Positions 1-14,058 of a stretch of DNA of 64,000 bases are shown here, one piece after another; position 1 is the stretch's first letter, and each line of letters opens with the position of its first letter. Origin of the DNA: Crotophaga sulcirostris (taxonomy: Eukaryota; Chordata; Aves; Cuculiformes; Crotophagidae); the NCBI GenBank assembly GCA_013397455.1, contig VYZB01000754.1, positions 196,903-260,902 of the forward strand. The letters are read 5' to 3'. The notes beneath the pieces were generated by a model. It was given only the letters and a program-made list of their open reading frames with translations, was not told the DNA's origin and searched no databases. Position numbers and translations under genes: made by a program.

Positions 1-3000
1 TTTCATGCATGTGCATGCGCGCACAAGATGTGAAAAAATAAGCGATGTTAAAACACAGGTAATCTTTAATTGCAGAAGCCAGTTATATAGACTAGGGGAG
101 AAAGACCATCACCTTAATAAATTAACTCAGTGCAAATCATTTTTCTAGTGCTTCTAGCACTTTATTTTGTGGTATATTCTTAATGCATTCAAGACTATAC
201 ACAGATTCTAGCAATTATTTCATTTGATCAGATTTTAGTTTTTGCAAAAAATTTCTGTTACAGCTGAAGTTACTAGACTTAACCTTGATAGTCAAAATTT
301 GCATGTCCCAGATCTTAAAAGCAGTCAGGAAGAATGTAATCGTTCTTTCACAGTAATTGATGTGTTGTTGGGAATTTGTTTTTGTCATTTGAGGTTATAT
401 GGAAAATAGTTGTGACCTGTTATGTCATTCAACAAAATACAAGTCAGAAAACAGGGTATACTTTTAGGCATTTACTACTCGGCTAAAAAAATTATGCATG
501 AAAATACCTAAATTAGTAACATGTAAAGTGAGCAAATAAGAGAAAAATAAATTTACTTCCAAGTCTTTTGTGAAACTGTTCTTGTTTAATTCTTTCCAAA
601 TTTAAGGAAAATCAATGACTTTATCAATAAGGGATTCTTTACCAATGAGTTGATTTTTAGATTGTTATGATACTGCAAAATTATATGGAATGTATTCATA
701 ATTTTGTCTGCATCAAGGCATTACGAATTCTTTTCCAACATAATTATACACTAGCTGGAAAGTTTTAATTCCACACCTGTACCTGTATGGCCAAAATGAC
801 TCAGCAATGATTGAATGAATTCTCTGTCACAGTGTAGACTGTTGGTTCAGCACTAAGGGCATTTCCTATGTGGCTCCTTGGGAAAGAATTAAGAACTATA
901 AAGGAAAACACATTGAGAGGCTGAGACGAAGAGAAGACAACGTAAAACAGAAATGCATATTAGGAGTATATAGGCATCACAAAACACCTACCCCTTCTTC
1001 CTTTTGTTTTTGGTTTGTTAAGAGACTTGGGCATGGAAAAGAAAATTAGTAAGCTAAACGCTTGTGAGATTTTCAAGGTTCTAAAAAAAAAGTATTAAAT
1101 TAATTATGCTAAAATTCAGGTATTGTTTGTTATTGGCTAGAGTCACAATTAAATTCGTGTGTATTAACTGGGAAGCCTATACTAATGCTTATACTAATAG
1201 TTTTTCTCAAGAAGAATGCAGAAGGGATACTTGACTGAAGAAAGTGCTATGGGAAGAATATATGGGAAAGTCTTTAGAGTACAGTGGGAATTTGAGAGAG
1301 AAAGTATGAAATTTTATATATCCCACATTTAAATTGAAATATTTTGCAATGTAGGGTCTAGTCTTTAAATACAGTTGTTCATTTACAACTTCCATTATAA
1401 TTTTAGTGGAAAGAAGACAATTTCCTAAAGCTATAGACTTCAGTGAACAAAATATACAAGCACTGACACATTTAGGCTAATAATAATCTGTTATTGCCTA
1501 GATATAGGACCTGAGACTCGGTGAACTTGAGCCATGTGGAGAAAGGATGGTTTGCTAACTGTACCAGTGGACCATCACTTCCTCTTCCACAAGTTGACAC
1601 TGTTCATTCAATAAGGATAATATTCTCCTATCTCTCTAGGAATTTGAATCAAAAGTGAGTCAAGATTTTGACAAAATTAAATAGAACAGTTAGCTACACA
1701 TGCATAAATCCCCATCAGCTTCCTCAAAACTCCACACTCTGAAATACTGAAAGTAAAGGAAGTGGGAAACCTCCAAAGAACCTGAAATGTTGGAAAAAGG
1801 AAATTTTAGTAGTAAATGTAGATTACTTCTCTATAACCACTGCCCTTAAGAATAAAGAAACCGAGGCAACACACAGAATAAAAAATGACTGTGCTCCAAG
1901 GAAAATGTTGTCTGCTAGTAGATGCAGCTGAATACATTCAAAACTAAGTAAAATATTTAGCTAATGTTTGTATCATGTCACAGGATGTCTTTCGTACCTA
2001 AGCATTGTGCTCAATGTTAACTGCACTGCAGAATACATTAAGACCAAATTCTTAATTCCTCATTCATGTGGAAGGTGCAAATCTATATTATAAAACAAAT
2101 GAGGTCATCAGGATTACACAAAATTGAGGAGTTACAGAATGTAAGCAAAGGTTCCAAAATTGGTTGGAGAGTGGCCTTTGTTCATACTTACTGATATTTG
2201 TCTAAAGCGGTAACTATTGCACCTCTTTATAACAATTATTCATTTCCCTAGTTTCAAACACCAGCTTTCCTTGCTTGTATAAATGTACAAGTCAGAATAG
2301 TTAGAATAGAAGAAAGCAGAAACCCCTTGAATTCCAATTATCTGCTGAAATTACCTGCTTTTGTACTACCTATTTTACACATTGAGGCTTCCAATGGGTA
2401 AAAAAATAGCTTAAATGGAGAGAAGTTAAATGAAATGGTGTCAATACTCATGGGGGGCTGTGTCATATAAAATAAGCCTTGCACTGATGTGACATTCTAT
2501 GCAGAGACTGGTGATAATTAGTACCGTCTTTATGTTCAGACCTGGATAAAGAGAAAATCTGTGTTCTCACCCCATTCAATACCAGCAATTCAACCCTTGC
2601 TTCTGTGAAAAAAAAGCATCAGTAGCCTTCAATATTACAGCAGTTCACTGAGGGGCAATGTCTTCAAAAGTTCCTTATTTGTGAGAACAGCTTCACATTA
2701 CGAGCTCCCACTGGCACCATCTGGCCCAGACTTAAAGGGAAAATCCAAAAATACACATAGAATGAGTGCATTTTAAATGAAACTACAGTTGTTGAGACTT
2801 ATGTCTGGTTATATTGGGAAATGCTGTATGCCTTACAGTGAACTTGGTGGAGTACATATGTTTGTGTGTGCATGTTTTTAGACAAAGATGGCAAATACAA
2901 GTTCACAATCCCATAAGAATCTTTAAGTACTTTAGGGACAGACAACTCTACAGATAAGCTGTTAAAATCTGTAAAATATTTTTCTATGTCTATATCATAG

Positions 3001-3489
3001 TCTGTTCTTTTTTTTTCAGAGAGAGAAAATCCATCTATTTCAGATCCTAAAAGGTCTAAATCAAATAAAATTGCTTCTCCTAGGGAAGTGCTATTTAAAT
3101 GAAATGTTTTATTTTTTCAGTACTGTAATGAATATGGTAAAGTGCAGCATGAAAATGTGTTTCTGTTGTTTTTTTTTTTCTTTTCAGAAAAATCTACTAA
3201 ACAGAACAACATTTCCAGATAAATTAAAAAAAGTGGCAAAATATTTTTATGCACTTAAAAATTCATCTTTTGCACGTGCATAGACAACAGACTCAGAGTG
3301 TAACTATTTGCTTAAGCAACCCTACTGAGTAAGGCCAAAGTTTAGCTGTGTCTAGAATGTTGTTTCAGAGTGCAGGCAATACTGTAGATGCTCTCCGTAA
3401 TCTCCACAGCTACCAACTATGTGCTAGAGCTCTGAGTCACAGCTCTTGGTTTTGACTAGCCCTTAAGAATTTTCTTAATTTTTCCAGAT
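1..3489. other. Unique AT-rich non-coding DNA
   Basis: No gene, RNA gene or recognisable transposon is seen here. Open frames are at most 62-70 codons, with no family resemblance and no paired splice signals, as expected for random AT-rich DNA. The only local structure is the alternating purine-pyrimidine tract at the extreme left edge, listed separately, and short homopolymer runs such as the T run near 3170. Confidence 0.7.
4..25. repeat. Alternating purine-pyrimidine tract (Z-DNA-prone)
   Basis: Twenty-two consecutive bases alternate strictly between pyrimidine and purine and include two CpG steps in a GCGCGC-like core. Such tracts are known to adopt left-handed Z-DNA under negative supercoiling. 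No biological role can be inferred from sequence alone. The tract lies at the window edge and may continue further left. Confidence 0.6.
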
Positions 3490-3960
3490 CCTTTTTGAGC
3501 CTACATATAGTTTGACCATGTACAGTATCATGAGGAGCTATCTGAATGTGTCTCATTTTTTTCAACTTACTTATTTTTTTCATGACACCTAGCCCTTATA
3601 CTAGAAAAGAGAGGAAATAATCACTCCTGATTCTCTTTTCATTCTACTCATGATTTTATAGGGTTTTATTCTATCCCTCCTCACTCATCTCCTTCCCAAG
3701 ATGAAGAGTCCTAGCCTATTTAGTTATTCCTTCAGATATTATTCTTTAACGTTGATCATCCCTGATACCTTTTTCTGCATTAACCTCAATTTTTGCTCTC
3801 ACGTCTCAAAAATAATATAACAGAAATGCAGTATTCAAAATGTAGTTGAATGATGAATTTATGCAGTGACATAATAATGCTTTCTCCTCAGTTTTTTTTT
3901 TTTTTAAGTACTTTCTATCACTACATTTGCTTCTTTCACTGTCCTGATCTGGTCTTTCAT
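3490..3960 (-). mobile_element. Ancient decayed CR1/L3-like LINE fragment, antisense
   Basis: The plus strand resembles the antisense of old amniote CR1/L3 LINE 3' halves. Recognisable blocks occur in the expected order: a 'gaggaaataatcactcc' segment near 3612, 'catgattttataggg' near 3649, 'ctcatctccttcccaagatgaagagtcc' type wording from about 3685, and 'gcagtattcaaaatgta' near 3828, which matches the segment encoding the conserved C-terminal part of ORF2. Many substitutions and indels leave no open frame. The left boundary is uncertain, and weak similarity may run on to about 4070. The divergence suggests an insertion much older than the other CR1 copies in the window. Confidence 0.7.
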
Positions 3961-6900
3961 AAAACTACATTATAATATCAGCATCTCCCTTCTATGCTTA
4001 CTGCTCAACTTGGATGCAGACTGAGTTACTTACTATGCATGAAATTATGTTTCAGAGAGAGAAATTCAGTGCCAGGTTTGTTTAAGTGTAGGCTTAGTCT
4101 GCAAAACAAGTTTGAGGACATTCACAAATTTTAAAGTGAACATACTTTGAACTTTTCCACTTACAGAAATCTGTAAATCAAATGATAGAGTTTTGTTTTG
4201 TCTCAGGAAATTTGAATAAGTCTTGTGAATATCCTATGGGACTCTACTAGTATGGTGGTTAACACTAAGAAGAGTTTAGAATTTTTTCCCCTCTTAACAG
4301 TAGAATTTAAGGTTACAATCTGAAAATTCTTTGGGAACATTCCACCAAAAACATTTGGCTTATGATAAGGATAATTTTCAGAATCTGATGCTGAAACCCT
4401 GACTGATTTTTAAAGTATATAGATTTTCTGTAGGTTTGGATGTTGAGCTTTCTACTCTGCTAGAAACTAATAAGGAAAAATAAACTTTTGCAATAATGGA
4501 TCAGTAAATTTGCGTAAAAGAAATAACTGCATGTTGTTCATATTGCCTTTTGAAAAAAATAAAAAGAATAATTTTTACCCATTTTGTCAAAGTGCTGGAA
4601 AATGCAATGGGAATTCAAAGGCTTAATGCCAGTAGAAATGAGCAAATCATGCTAAAAACAAAAGTTTCTCACAAAATAAAATAAAATATAAAATCTCAAA
4701 GGGAGTTTGCATGAGAAAATGTTTCATTATTACCTTTTTCTCATTGGTAGGTAAACTTGATGAAAATTGTTTCTGTAGTTGTTCATTTTCATTCATCCTA
4801 TCAGCAGGAGCTCGACCTTCTGCTCTGATCAGGCTGCCTAACATTCCCAGGTATTTCAGCCTCTCAAGGAAGAAGACCTAATTGGGCAAGTAATCTTGAA
4901 AAATCTTACTGTGAACCTCTGTGCACTTCAACTTGCACTTCAGCTTCTTAAAGGGCTTGACAAGCTCTTATGCTACTATTTTATTTACTTCTACTAAACT
5001 AAAAACCCATGGAAATACAAGCCATTGAAACCTGTGACTGTTCAGAAAACTGTGGTGAAGTCAGTGTCCTGCGACATGAAGAACTGAATAAAGCTCACAG
5101 AACATCAAAGTGCCTGTAGAGTATGAGCTGCTAAGACTAGTGATTTGTGTCAATAATGGTGCTTCCATGTAGCCCTGTCCAAGATTGCTATTTATATTAA
5201 GCAAATACTTTCAAGACCTTTCTTTTTCACATCACAGCCTGCTGCTGCTCTTTCCAGTAGTCCTTTAGCGATTCTGGGAAATTTATGTAAAATTAATCTC
5301 TTTATATCATTGCTTAGCTTACAATAGTTTTCAGAGTACAATATGAAATACAATTTTGCAAAGTATGTATGAAAGATTAAGATATTTTTGTGTCTAGGGA
5401 CATGTACAATTTCTTTCTACCTTTGCTTTTACAATTTATGGTAGCAGTCAACCCCCTTCTTTACGGTAGTAGTCACCCCCCTTCTTACTAGTGGATCTTC
5501 ATGAGTAACTGGGATGTTTTAGTAGTCTGTAGATCAGTTTTGTGGCTGTAGCACACAATATCCTGCAGACTTTTACAGTAAGAAAAACTGAGACAAGTAG
5601 GAAACCAAATCTCATCTCTTGCAGCTGTTTCCTGTAAGAAAATACACATTTCAAACGTATCTTATCATCCCAGTTCTCCTTTTTAGACACTCAAAATACT
5701 AAGAAGGAAGAAATTAAAGGAGTCACCTGTTTCATATAGAGTCTTCCTTTTTGCATGCCTTGATAGTTTCTGACAAAAAAATCTATCACTGACCAGTAGC
5801 CCAAACCCCTCAATTTGTTGTAGCTCTTTTGCTCTGTGCTGATAAAAGTTATTTGGAGGTTAGCAGAGTAGGTCAGCATGAGGCTAGGATAAAAGAAGCC
5901 TGGGCTTGGTTTTCCCTGTCTTATTCTCTACATTCTCCAGCTCTGCTGACATGGTGGTTGGTGGCTATAAACTGGAGCAGTTTTAAGGGACTGTCATACA
6001 TAAGACCCAGCCACTGTCAAGGGGCTGTGTTAAAGTACTAATGCCAATCATTAAAATTACAACCAAACGAACAAAACCAACAACCCACAACAAAGCAACT
6101 TTTGGGAAAAATGCCTTTTTATAGGTGTTATTTGCAATAAGCATGTAGAAACCAAGTCTAGGTTTGCCACTCTGTTATAACGGATGCAACAATTCTGTTC
6201 CCACGATAAAGGCTTTATTTGATGATATGTTCTACTGAAAGCAGAGCAGAAGCCAAAATGAATGAATACCGGATAAGGTGTGAATTGGGAAATTCTAGAA
6301 AATTTTATTTCGACCTGATGGAAAATACTTTTACCTATAAATCTTGCTACTAGATATTATAGGTTTACATATATATTAAGTTTCCCAAAAGTCACTTATT
6401 CATGAAAATATTAACCTTGCTGCAATATCCAGGTTCCCTTGGCAGAGACCATGAAATCACCAGGACAGTTGCTATACAGAAAGAGAAGAGATGCTTTCTC
6501 ACACAAGTAACTTGCAGATTAAGTAAAAGATAAAGATAACATATAGACATAGAATAGATGGGAGAGCACAAGGAAATGAGGAAAGTAAAGCTGGCCAGCC
6601 TGACTGCTTTTGTAGTGGCGCTATGCTGTCAAATTTTGCAAAAACACCACAGAGAAGGAGAAACCAATTCGGGAGTTGATACTAGTGCAGCATTTTGGAG
6701 GTTTGAGGGGAGATCCTTCTCCGAAGCAGAATGGAACATAAAAGACACAAACAGTTCTTTAAATTTAACAAGGTGTTGACATCATGATGGGTCAGACCTG
6801 GAGACTGTTGTAAATGAGAAGACTTGCAGGGCAGAGAAGGCTGAAGAGGGTTTTTAAAAGAAAAGCTACAGTTTACATTTCATAAAACAGATGAAACAGC

Positions 6901-9900
6901 TAGTAAAAAGATAGATGAGGAGGCATGTCTCTGTCAAAGTGTTTGACAACATAAGTGAACTTCCCAATAACGAATCAGGTGAATATGAACCAAATGTGAC
7001 TGCATTTGTTTCAGAATACAGTTTAAGAAACGTCCAAACAAAGGGATGAACGTCCCAGCTAGAAACATAAAAGTACAAATTAAAGAAATGTGAGTTAATG
7101 TGTCCTAAACAATACCCCTGTTACATGTTTTTGGTCATTGAGGCACTCCAACAATAACGTGTCTCATGCTCCATTCAGAAAGAGAGTTAATAAAATGAAA
7201 AGTTGGTTTCTTGTGAGAATATGCCCTGTGGGGTCACACACTCTGTCATTTCTATCAGGACTTCGCAGTTTGCTGGCCAGTTTCAGCCAAATTTGAAAGT
7301 ATTCTCAGTGGTACATTCCTACATGTTTTATGAAAAACCAACAGAAAGGCAGAAGAGAGTGTCTCAAAGTAGTGTCCCAGAAAACACTTACATGAAAAAT
7401 AACCACTGTGCAGATTGTTTGGGAGCAGCCAGCTAACCGTGTAACTTGCTGTACATCACAAATGCGCCAACTGGACAACAACATAGATAGCTTTCTAGTC
7501 ACAAGATCCTCTATGAGTCCCTACTAGAGAAGGGATGGAGAACAACAGTGGGACTTATTGTAGTATAAAGGGAAAAAAGAAGGAAATTCATAAGGAAGAA
7601 AGCCTCATTAGCACTCTTCAGAGATCAAAGTTTTTAGTGCCTCAAGATGAAACGACCCAGAATTTGATAACTAAGACCAAAACAAACCTAGATAACTTTT
7701 TAAGGGTAAGGGAACCTCTTCAGAGAAATGACAACTTTTTTTCATCACCTAAGTAAAACAATGTGGATTGTAATGTGGATAAGAAAATCTCCTAAGCAGA
7801 AAAGTTATATTGACACATTTACTTCTCAAGGTGAAACAGCAAGTTAAGATCTATATGAAAAAGAAGTTAGTAAGGAGAGTGAAAAACAGAATGTAACAGT
7901 TTTCTTCTGAATTGGATAACTTGAAAGTCACAATTCAGACTTCGGGAGAGCAAAGCGAGAACTGCATGTTGTAGACTTAAGACAGCACAAAGTTGCCTCT
8001 TTAAAGCATTTTAAAGCATATTTGATCCAAATCAAAGAGTATTTCTGAGATGCTAAAGTGGTGTCTTTGCAATAGTTGTTATTGTTATGCTACTCTTAAG
8101 AGTAACACACATTGAATATGTTTGAATTATGTCCTTTTTTCCAGAACTGTAACCAAATTCAATGAAGAAAAAAAGTCACACAAATTCACGAGATCTAACC
8201 CCACCTATGGAAATATTTGACAGAAAAACCAGAGAGAACATATGCTACTTTACAGAGTAGACTTTTTCACATTCTTTGCTTGGAAGAAGTTATGAGTACC
8301 CCCTCCTCTGTGACATTAATTAAAATTAGGGTTGTTATTAAAAAGGTACAGTCCCCATCATATTCCAGTTTAAAGCTTCCAGATACAATGGGAATGACAC
8401 TGCTTTATGCTTTATGCTACATTTGTCATGAAGATTACCCTTAGCTGTTCTGACTGGGGAAGTAAATGTACTATTTCTATCCTCCTTATGAAATTTAGTA
8501 TTTTACAGTTGTTTATTCTTGAATTTGAGATATTCCTGGAAAGACATCATACATAAAAGACTTTATTAGTACTAGTCCCTCTGTCATTGGGAGGGTACAC
8601 ATAGGCTCAGGGCTCAACCGAGTAAAAGAGAGGCTAGAGAGCAATTTGACTCTTTGTTTCAGAAGATATACAAACTGAATTGTATTAGCAGTCTGTATTC
8701 TGAATGGAATTCTTAATTTATTCTGAATATTGGTTTTGGGGTTTCATCACCAATCTTTTGTAACAAAAAGTCACAGAGTTGAGGAAGATGAGTAACATTA
8801 CTGAGAGATCACTCTTGACAACTATTTTGCTTTCAATATGTCAGAAAGCTGCATTCAAAAAACAACAAAGACCTCATCTGTGAAAGGAGAGAGAACCAAC
8901 AAAAAACCACAAGTATCCGTGTTGTTGAGGTGATCTGAGAAAGACATTAGCCGTGAAGTAGACATCAGTCTGACAGCTGCTCTTTTAACATCACTATCTG
9001 AATTGATTGGTTTTATATCTGCTGTCCCTACTATTATTTTCTTCTGATGTTCTCCTACCAGAAATATTTCCATTCCTACCAGCCTCACTGGTTTTGTCAC
9101 CTCTTTCATGAAGCTACACTAATTTTAAGCCTTAAATAACTCAACATAATCCAAATCTCTGAGGTCAGCCTCAGTTCCAGTGGGGTGCTGGATTCAGTGA
9201 CATCTAGTCAATTGTAACACATTTTTGTCTCTAATTCTATGATTTTCTTTAATGGGAGAAAGACCAACATACTACAGAATTTCCTATCCAGTATAGTACT
9301 TACACTTTCTGTTGTGACTAGGGCGTCATGTAATTATTATAAACTCCTCATTTGTTCGTGTTTTCTGCTAACTTCTTTTCTACAGATGTGCAAAACCCAT
9401 CACATAGCGGTTGCTCAAAATGTTTGGACTTTGTCACCTAATCACATTACTCTGCTAAGTATAGGTAACCACTTTAGTATCAGGACACAGACTTTCCAAA
9501 GAAACCATATGCTGAGCTCACAGCAGTTAGGAGGCAGTCAGACAGGCTCAGCATCCTGCAGGTTATCTGGCAAAAACCAGTCACTTGATTCTGCGTTATC
9601 CCTGCTTGTACCATTTTCCAACCACTCTTCCAAAACAAAAATAAGAAAAATACGTTGACTTTTATTTTGAAAAAGTGCTGTGGAATTTTGGTATTTTAAC
9701 TGAGATATAAACAATGCACTTAGGACAGTCTGGTGCAGATTGTAGTTTTCTGTGCAACCCCAGGTTGATCTGGAGTTGCAGTTCCATAGAAGAATGTGGT
9801 TTCCCACTGGGTTCAGCATTTCCTGTCTTGATGGTGCATAAGGGAAACATTTGACAGTGGTGCCTTGTTTATTTTTTCCCTGTAACTGATTTTACAAACT

Positions 9901-12265
9901 CACCTACTATTACACACCAGAGCATTCACTTAGAAATGCACCATGTAACAAGTGGTGAGAATTATTCACTGTTAGGTAGGACTCAGTGCTTGAGGATATT
10001 TGTGCTCTGGCTTTCACTGTTAGTGATAGATGTTCTGATAGTTGATGTGAACCTTGGTATGTGTTTTGTTTGAGATCTCCAACCCTGTATGGGTTGACAG
10101 AAACAGATGAACAGACATATGCAAAAATTCTGTCAATCATGTTACATTAATATAATTTAATGTATCTGTAGTAATTGACAATGGGAATAAAAGGTATACT
10201 GGGCTACTGAAACAGTTCAACATAAGCTGTGTTGGACTTCAAAGTTTACAGATTTAAAACTCTGAAGCTCTGACATTTTGGTAACTTTATAAGGTCCTTG
10301 AGAAGACCAGAAAAGTCTAAATGTTTAAGCACAGTTAATAAAAGTCAAATTTCCCTGTCTCCTTTAGATAAGACTTACAACCACAGTTGGTTTTGTTTAA
10401 TACGTTGAAATTTAGCCACTCCAATGTTTTAATGATAGAAGCACACCTTAGTCAAAGGTCTGCTACACTCATGAACAGCTCGGACAGAAAGTTTGAAAAT
10501 CCTTGCACTTAACGGTTTAACAGTGCACACAGACTCAATACTGACAGGATTATTAATTAATTTCCATTACAGCAATAGTATATACAAACACTGGCTGAAG
10601 TATTTTAGCTCTTCCTGCAATTAAAACCCAACAAAATAAATTTTTTAGCACCTCACATCACATGTAAAACCTCACAAATTTGTAAGGTTAATTATCACTA
10701 TGAGCAGATATACCAATACGGAGAAACTGATGTCTCAGTTATTTATGATACTTAGCTATCAAGTCTTTGCCTGAATGTTCAGCTGAATTTCTCCTTTCTA
10801 TAATTGCTTAATTAGGTTTACTGCAATACCAGCTATTGGTTTGATCTGTATTCATGCTTTTTACTGGTACTGTTTGACCAGTCAAATCTGTGGAATGTAG
10901 GCCTTTCATTAGAGTAAAATCAACCTAACCAGAAGTTAGAGGTAAAAGCTCTAGATATAATAAGAACTTCAAAACAAATGAGGAAAATCTTCCTTTCAAA
11001 AGAACAAAAAGCGTATTTTTCCCCCTCTTCATTTCAGTTTTCCCAGACTGATTTTTAGCCCATTGTTATTTGAATTCACAAGCAAATACTGATGGAAGTA
11101 ATTTATCCAAACCTGTTTAATGCAATTCAAATAGGACACCTATTCAACCCAGGAAGTTTTTTTGCCAGCTGAATAATTTTTTTATTAAATAGAGAATAAA
11201 ACAGAGTGCAAATAAACACTACCTTCATACACTCATATATTAAAATATTATTATATCGAGTGGCTTCTTTACCACAAAATACATGACCCTAGATTGCACC
11301 TCTTCAATTACTCTTCTACAAAAAAAAAATCTGTCAACCAATCAAATTATGATAATAATGTAGTAATATTACAACAATAAAATAACTGAGAAAAAGACAA
11401 CTAAGATCATCGTAATTGACAAGTGCTCTTCCTTTTCCCTTTCCTATCATTAAATCATATCAGATATTATCCCTTAACAGATTACAGGTCCCACACCAAG
11501 AAAGTGAAAAGTTAATACTTGTGTTAGTGGTACATGCTGAGGCATAGTTGCAATTGTTTGCAGTAGTGTTCATTCTGTGGTGGGGTTTCATCTTTAACCA
11601 ATCCACCTTTGTGCACACATACCCAGATGGGTCCTCTTTCCATGCTGTTTTCAAGAACTGAATTGAGTGAGGTTAAACAAAAGGTCTTGTAACTTCGTGA
11701 TGGAGAAGAAACCTCGCCTATATTGGCAAAAATCATTCATTTTATCCAATTTATAGCCTTAAAAAACTATCACAATTCTTTTTTCTTGAGTATCAGCAAG
11801 GTGGACTGCCTTTTTCTAGACATAGGTCTTAATGCTTTTCTTCTATGTTGTGAAAGACACTAAATTAAATATACCATTTCAGAAATGCAATAAAGGAAGC
11901 AGAGGGCAGGGACAATCTTCAGCAAGTTGTGCACAGTCATACCCACTGGATAGTAATAAATTTTCCTGCAGCTTTCCAATTTGTTTGAATGAGAAATAGC
12001 AGGGGTCTCTAAGCTGTGATTCACACAATCAACAATGCCGTTAATAGCTGTTATCAATATTTCTGTAACTCTATTAAGTGAATGAACTGTTGGTCTTTGA
12101 GATATAAGATGCATATTCTGTTGTTGTCCTTAATGTTATTATGAAATAGCACTGACTTTCTGCTTAAAATTATTGTGTAATATGCCAGTTCATTGAGGTG
12201 GTAAAATCAATCACATCTTATCCCACTAAGTGCTAATATTATCAACAAATCCTATAATACAGATA
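3961..12265. other. Unique non-coding DNA with no recognisable gene
   Basis: Apart from the short direct repeat at 5440-5488, I see only AT-rich unique sequence. The longest open frame here (9239-9658, 139 codons) has no domain, no extended codon bias and no splice-site frame. The 73-codon frame at 7535-7756 is lysine- and glutamate-rich but matches nothing I recognise. A possible extension of the antisense CR1/L3 fragment occupies the first hundred bases. Confidence 0.65.
5440..5488. repeat. Two-copy 24-25 bp direct repeat
   Basis: Copy 1 (5440-5464) and copy 2 (5465-5488) both read GGTAG-Y-AGTCA followed by a C run, CTTCTT and TAC. They are adjacent and differ at a few positions. This is a simple local tandem duplication. 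Confidence 0.75.
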
Positions 12266-12293
12266 AAAAAAGGTGTTAAAATACACCTTTTTT
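12266..12293. repeat. Perfect 11-bp hairpin with 6-base loop
   Basis: AAAAAAGGTGT at 12266-12276 pairs exactly with ACACCTTTTTT at 12283-12293 around a 6-base loop (TAAAAT). In bacteria this would look like a terminator, but here there is no gene for it to serve. It may be a chance palindrome or the remnant of an inverted-repeat element. Confidence 0.65.
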
Positions 12294-14058
12294 GGTCCAT
12301 GGATAGTGAAAAAGTTTCTCTTATTATTGCTATTTTAGAAGAACCTGGGTGTAGAAGAAACCTCTTCAGAAACAACTGTTTGTGCTACTCTTGGTTATAC
12401 TCTGAATGACAGTTAAACTATAAAAGTAGGTACTGACTTAGGTTAGGAAAAGGAAAAATTATGTTTCTGTACTGTTCTGTGAAAAAAATGTGTTATGCTA
12501 AACCTTTGCAATCCTGCAGAAAATGTCTGTTTCTAAAGATTGAAATACAGATGAAGGCATGATCAGAATTAGAGTAGCTATGAAGTTCAGGAAAAGGGAA
12601 AAACGTATTCTATTGGCACAAATATCACAAAGGTATACAAAGATGAGAAAGGTAAAGCTGAGCACACTACAGCTAATGGGAGGGCATACATGCTGAGACT
12701 GCATACTGTTGAAGAGTGAGAAAGGGGGGAAAAGCAAGCTAGCAAAAAGAAGAAAATCGGGCTTTTTTTGTGTTTTTCATGAACTATTTAGCACCTCATC
12801 TCCCCACAAAACACTGATTAGCTGGTTGAGCAACACAGTGCCCTGATCTCAGCAGAGTAGGGGGAAAAGATACAGAAAGGAAGAATGAGAAAGTTTTGCC
12901 ATTAAAAAAACCCAAAACATTAATAAAACAATTTCTTCTAGACCCTGTTCAATGCAAAGATGTGAAAGTCAGGTACTTGCAAAGAAGAGGAATCACAGAG
13001 AAGAAAAAACAGAAGGAAATAGAACAAGAAAGAGGGAGAAAACGGTATGGAAAAGCAGACTGATGTTTTAGATACAAGAGATAAAGACAAAAATTTGGAG
13101 AGCAAAGAACAAATGGATGGTGATGGCTAAAGAAATAACTGAAGGGAAACTTAAAATGATAAGGTGGACTCTTATAACAAGAAGTAGAACATGGAAACTG
13201 GACTGAAATGAGGCATGGATAGCCATATAGTGAGCACAGATGTGGTAGAGGAATTATATTCATATTTTGATATTTACAGAGAAAAACTTATTTTTAATGG
13301 AAACATTTATTTTATTTTTTTTATATTTTGGTCACATTTCAGTGCAGAGAAAAGGAAAAGACAGTTCTTTCTTTTGATGTCTGCCTCCCACCAATGAGCA
13401 TAGTGTCACCTATGATGTTTTCCAAAATAATGATTACTTTCTTTTCAGCAATGTTACATTTGCTAGTTGCATCTAAGAGAGCTGATAATTAGCAACACCA
13501 CTATGCAACAGCAGATACTGTCAATGCTCAATCCAACACTGCAGCATGCGAAATAAGCATCAATAACATTTGCTTTCAGCTGCCTATTATTTCAGATGGG
13601 AATGTAAAAGAGTAAATGTGTTCCTCTATTTCCGAAAACTAGGCTCCTAAGTAACAAACATCACAGTATGTTCAAAAGATTTATTTGCTTCCAGCAGTTA
13701 GATAGTGGGTGTAAATTACTTAAGTATAGAATTGAGGAAATTAATTTAAAATACATTCATGCTACCTTTTTAAAATAAAATTAAACTTGATGGGAAGGAT
13801 TCTTGGTTTTGATTTGAAGCCAAATCTTCTGAATAGAATTACAAATACTCAGACTTGGTCCCTAAAATACATCTGAAAGAGATATTTGTAAAGTTATATT
13901 TTAGCAGAAAGATAGTACAGAAGCAGATTAACCTGCATCATTTGTAAGGCAGGTTCTGTCTCTCATAGAAGGAAGCAAAAATTGAACCAATCCTGCCAAG
14001 ACCATGAAAGCGTTTTGTTTTAAAAAGAGTTATTATTTATTAACAAACATGTGTCTCT
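12294..14058. other. Unique non-coding DNA with long purine-rich stretches
   Basis: The plus strand is noticeably purine-rich between about 12540 and 13150, with many GGAAA, GAGAA and AAGAAG runs. This strand asymmetry keeps stop codons rare on the minus strand and explains the 104-codon minus-strand frame at 12949-13263, which is rich in Ser, Phe, Pro and Leu and is not a recognisable protein. No transposon or RNA gene is seen. Confidence 0.6.

Noticed and set aside
7535..7756. 73-codon frame with protein-like Lys/Glu-rich composition
   Set aside because: No acceptor upstream, no recognised family; adenine-rich DNA produces this composition by itself.
9239..9658. 139-codon plus-strand open frame
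   Set aside because: No family resemblance, no good start context, and an overlapping minus-strand frame of similar quality. Length is within chance for 64 kb.
12266..12293. Hairpin plus T run considered as a transcription terminator
   Set aside because: Intrinsic terminators of this type are bacterial, and no gene ends here.
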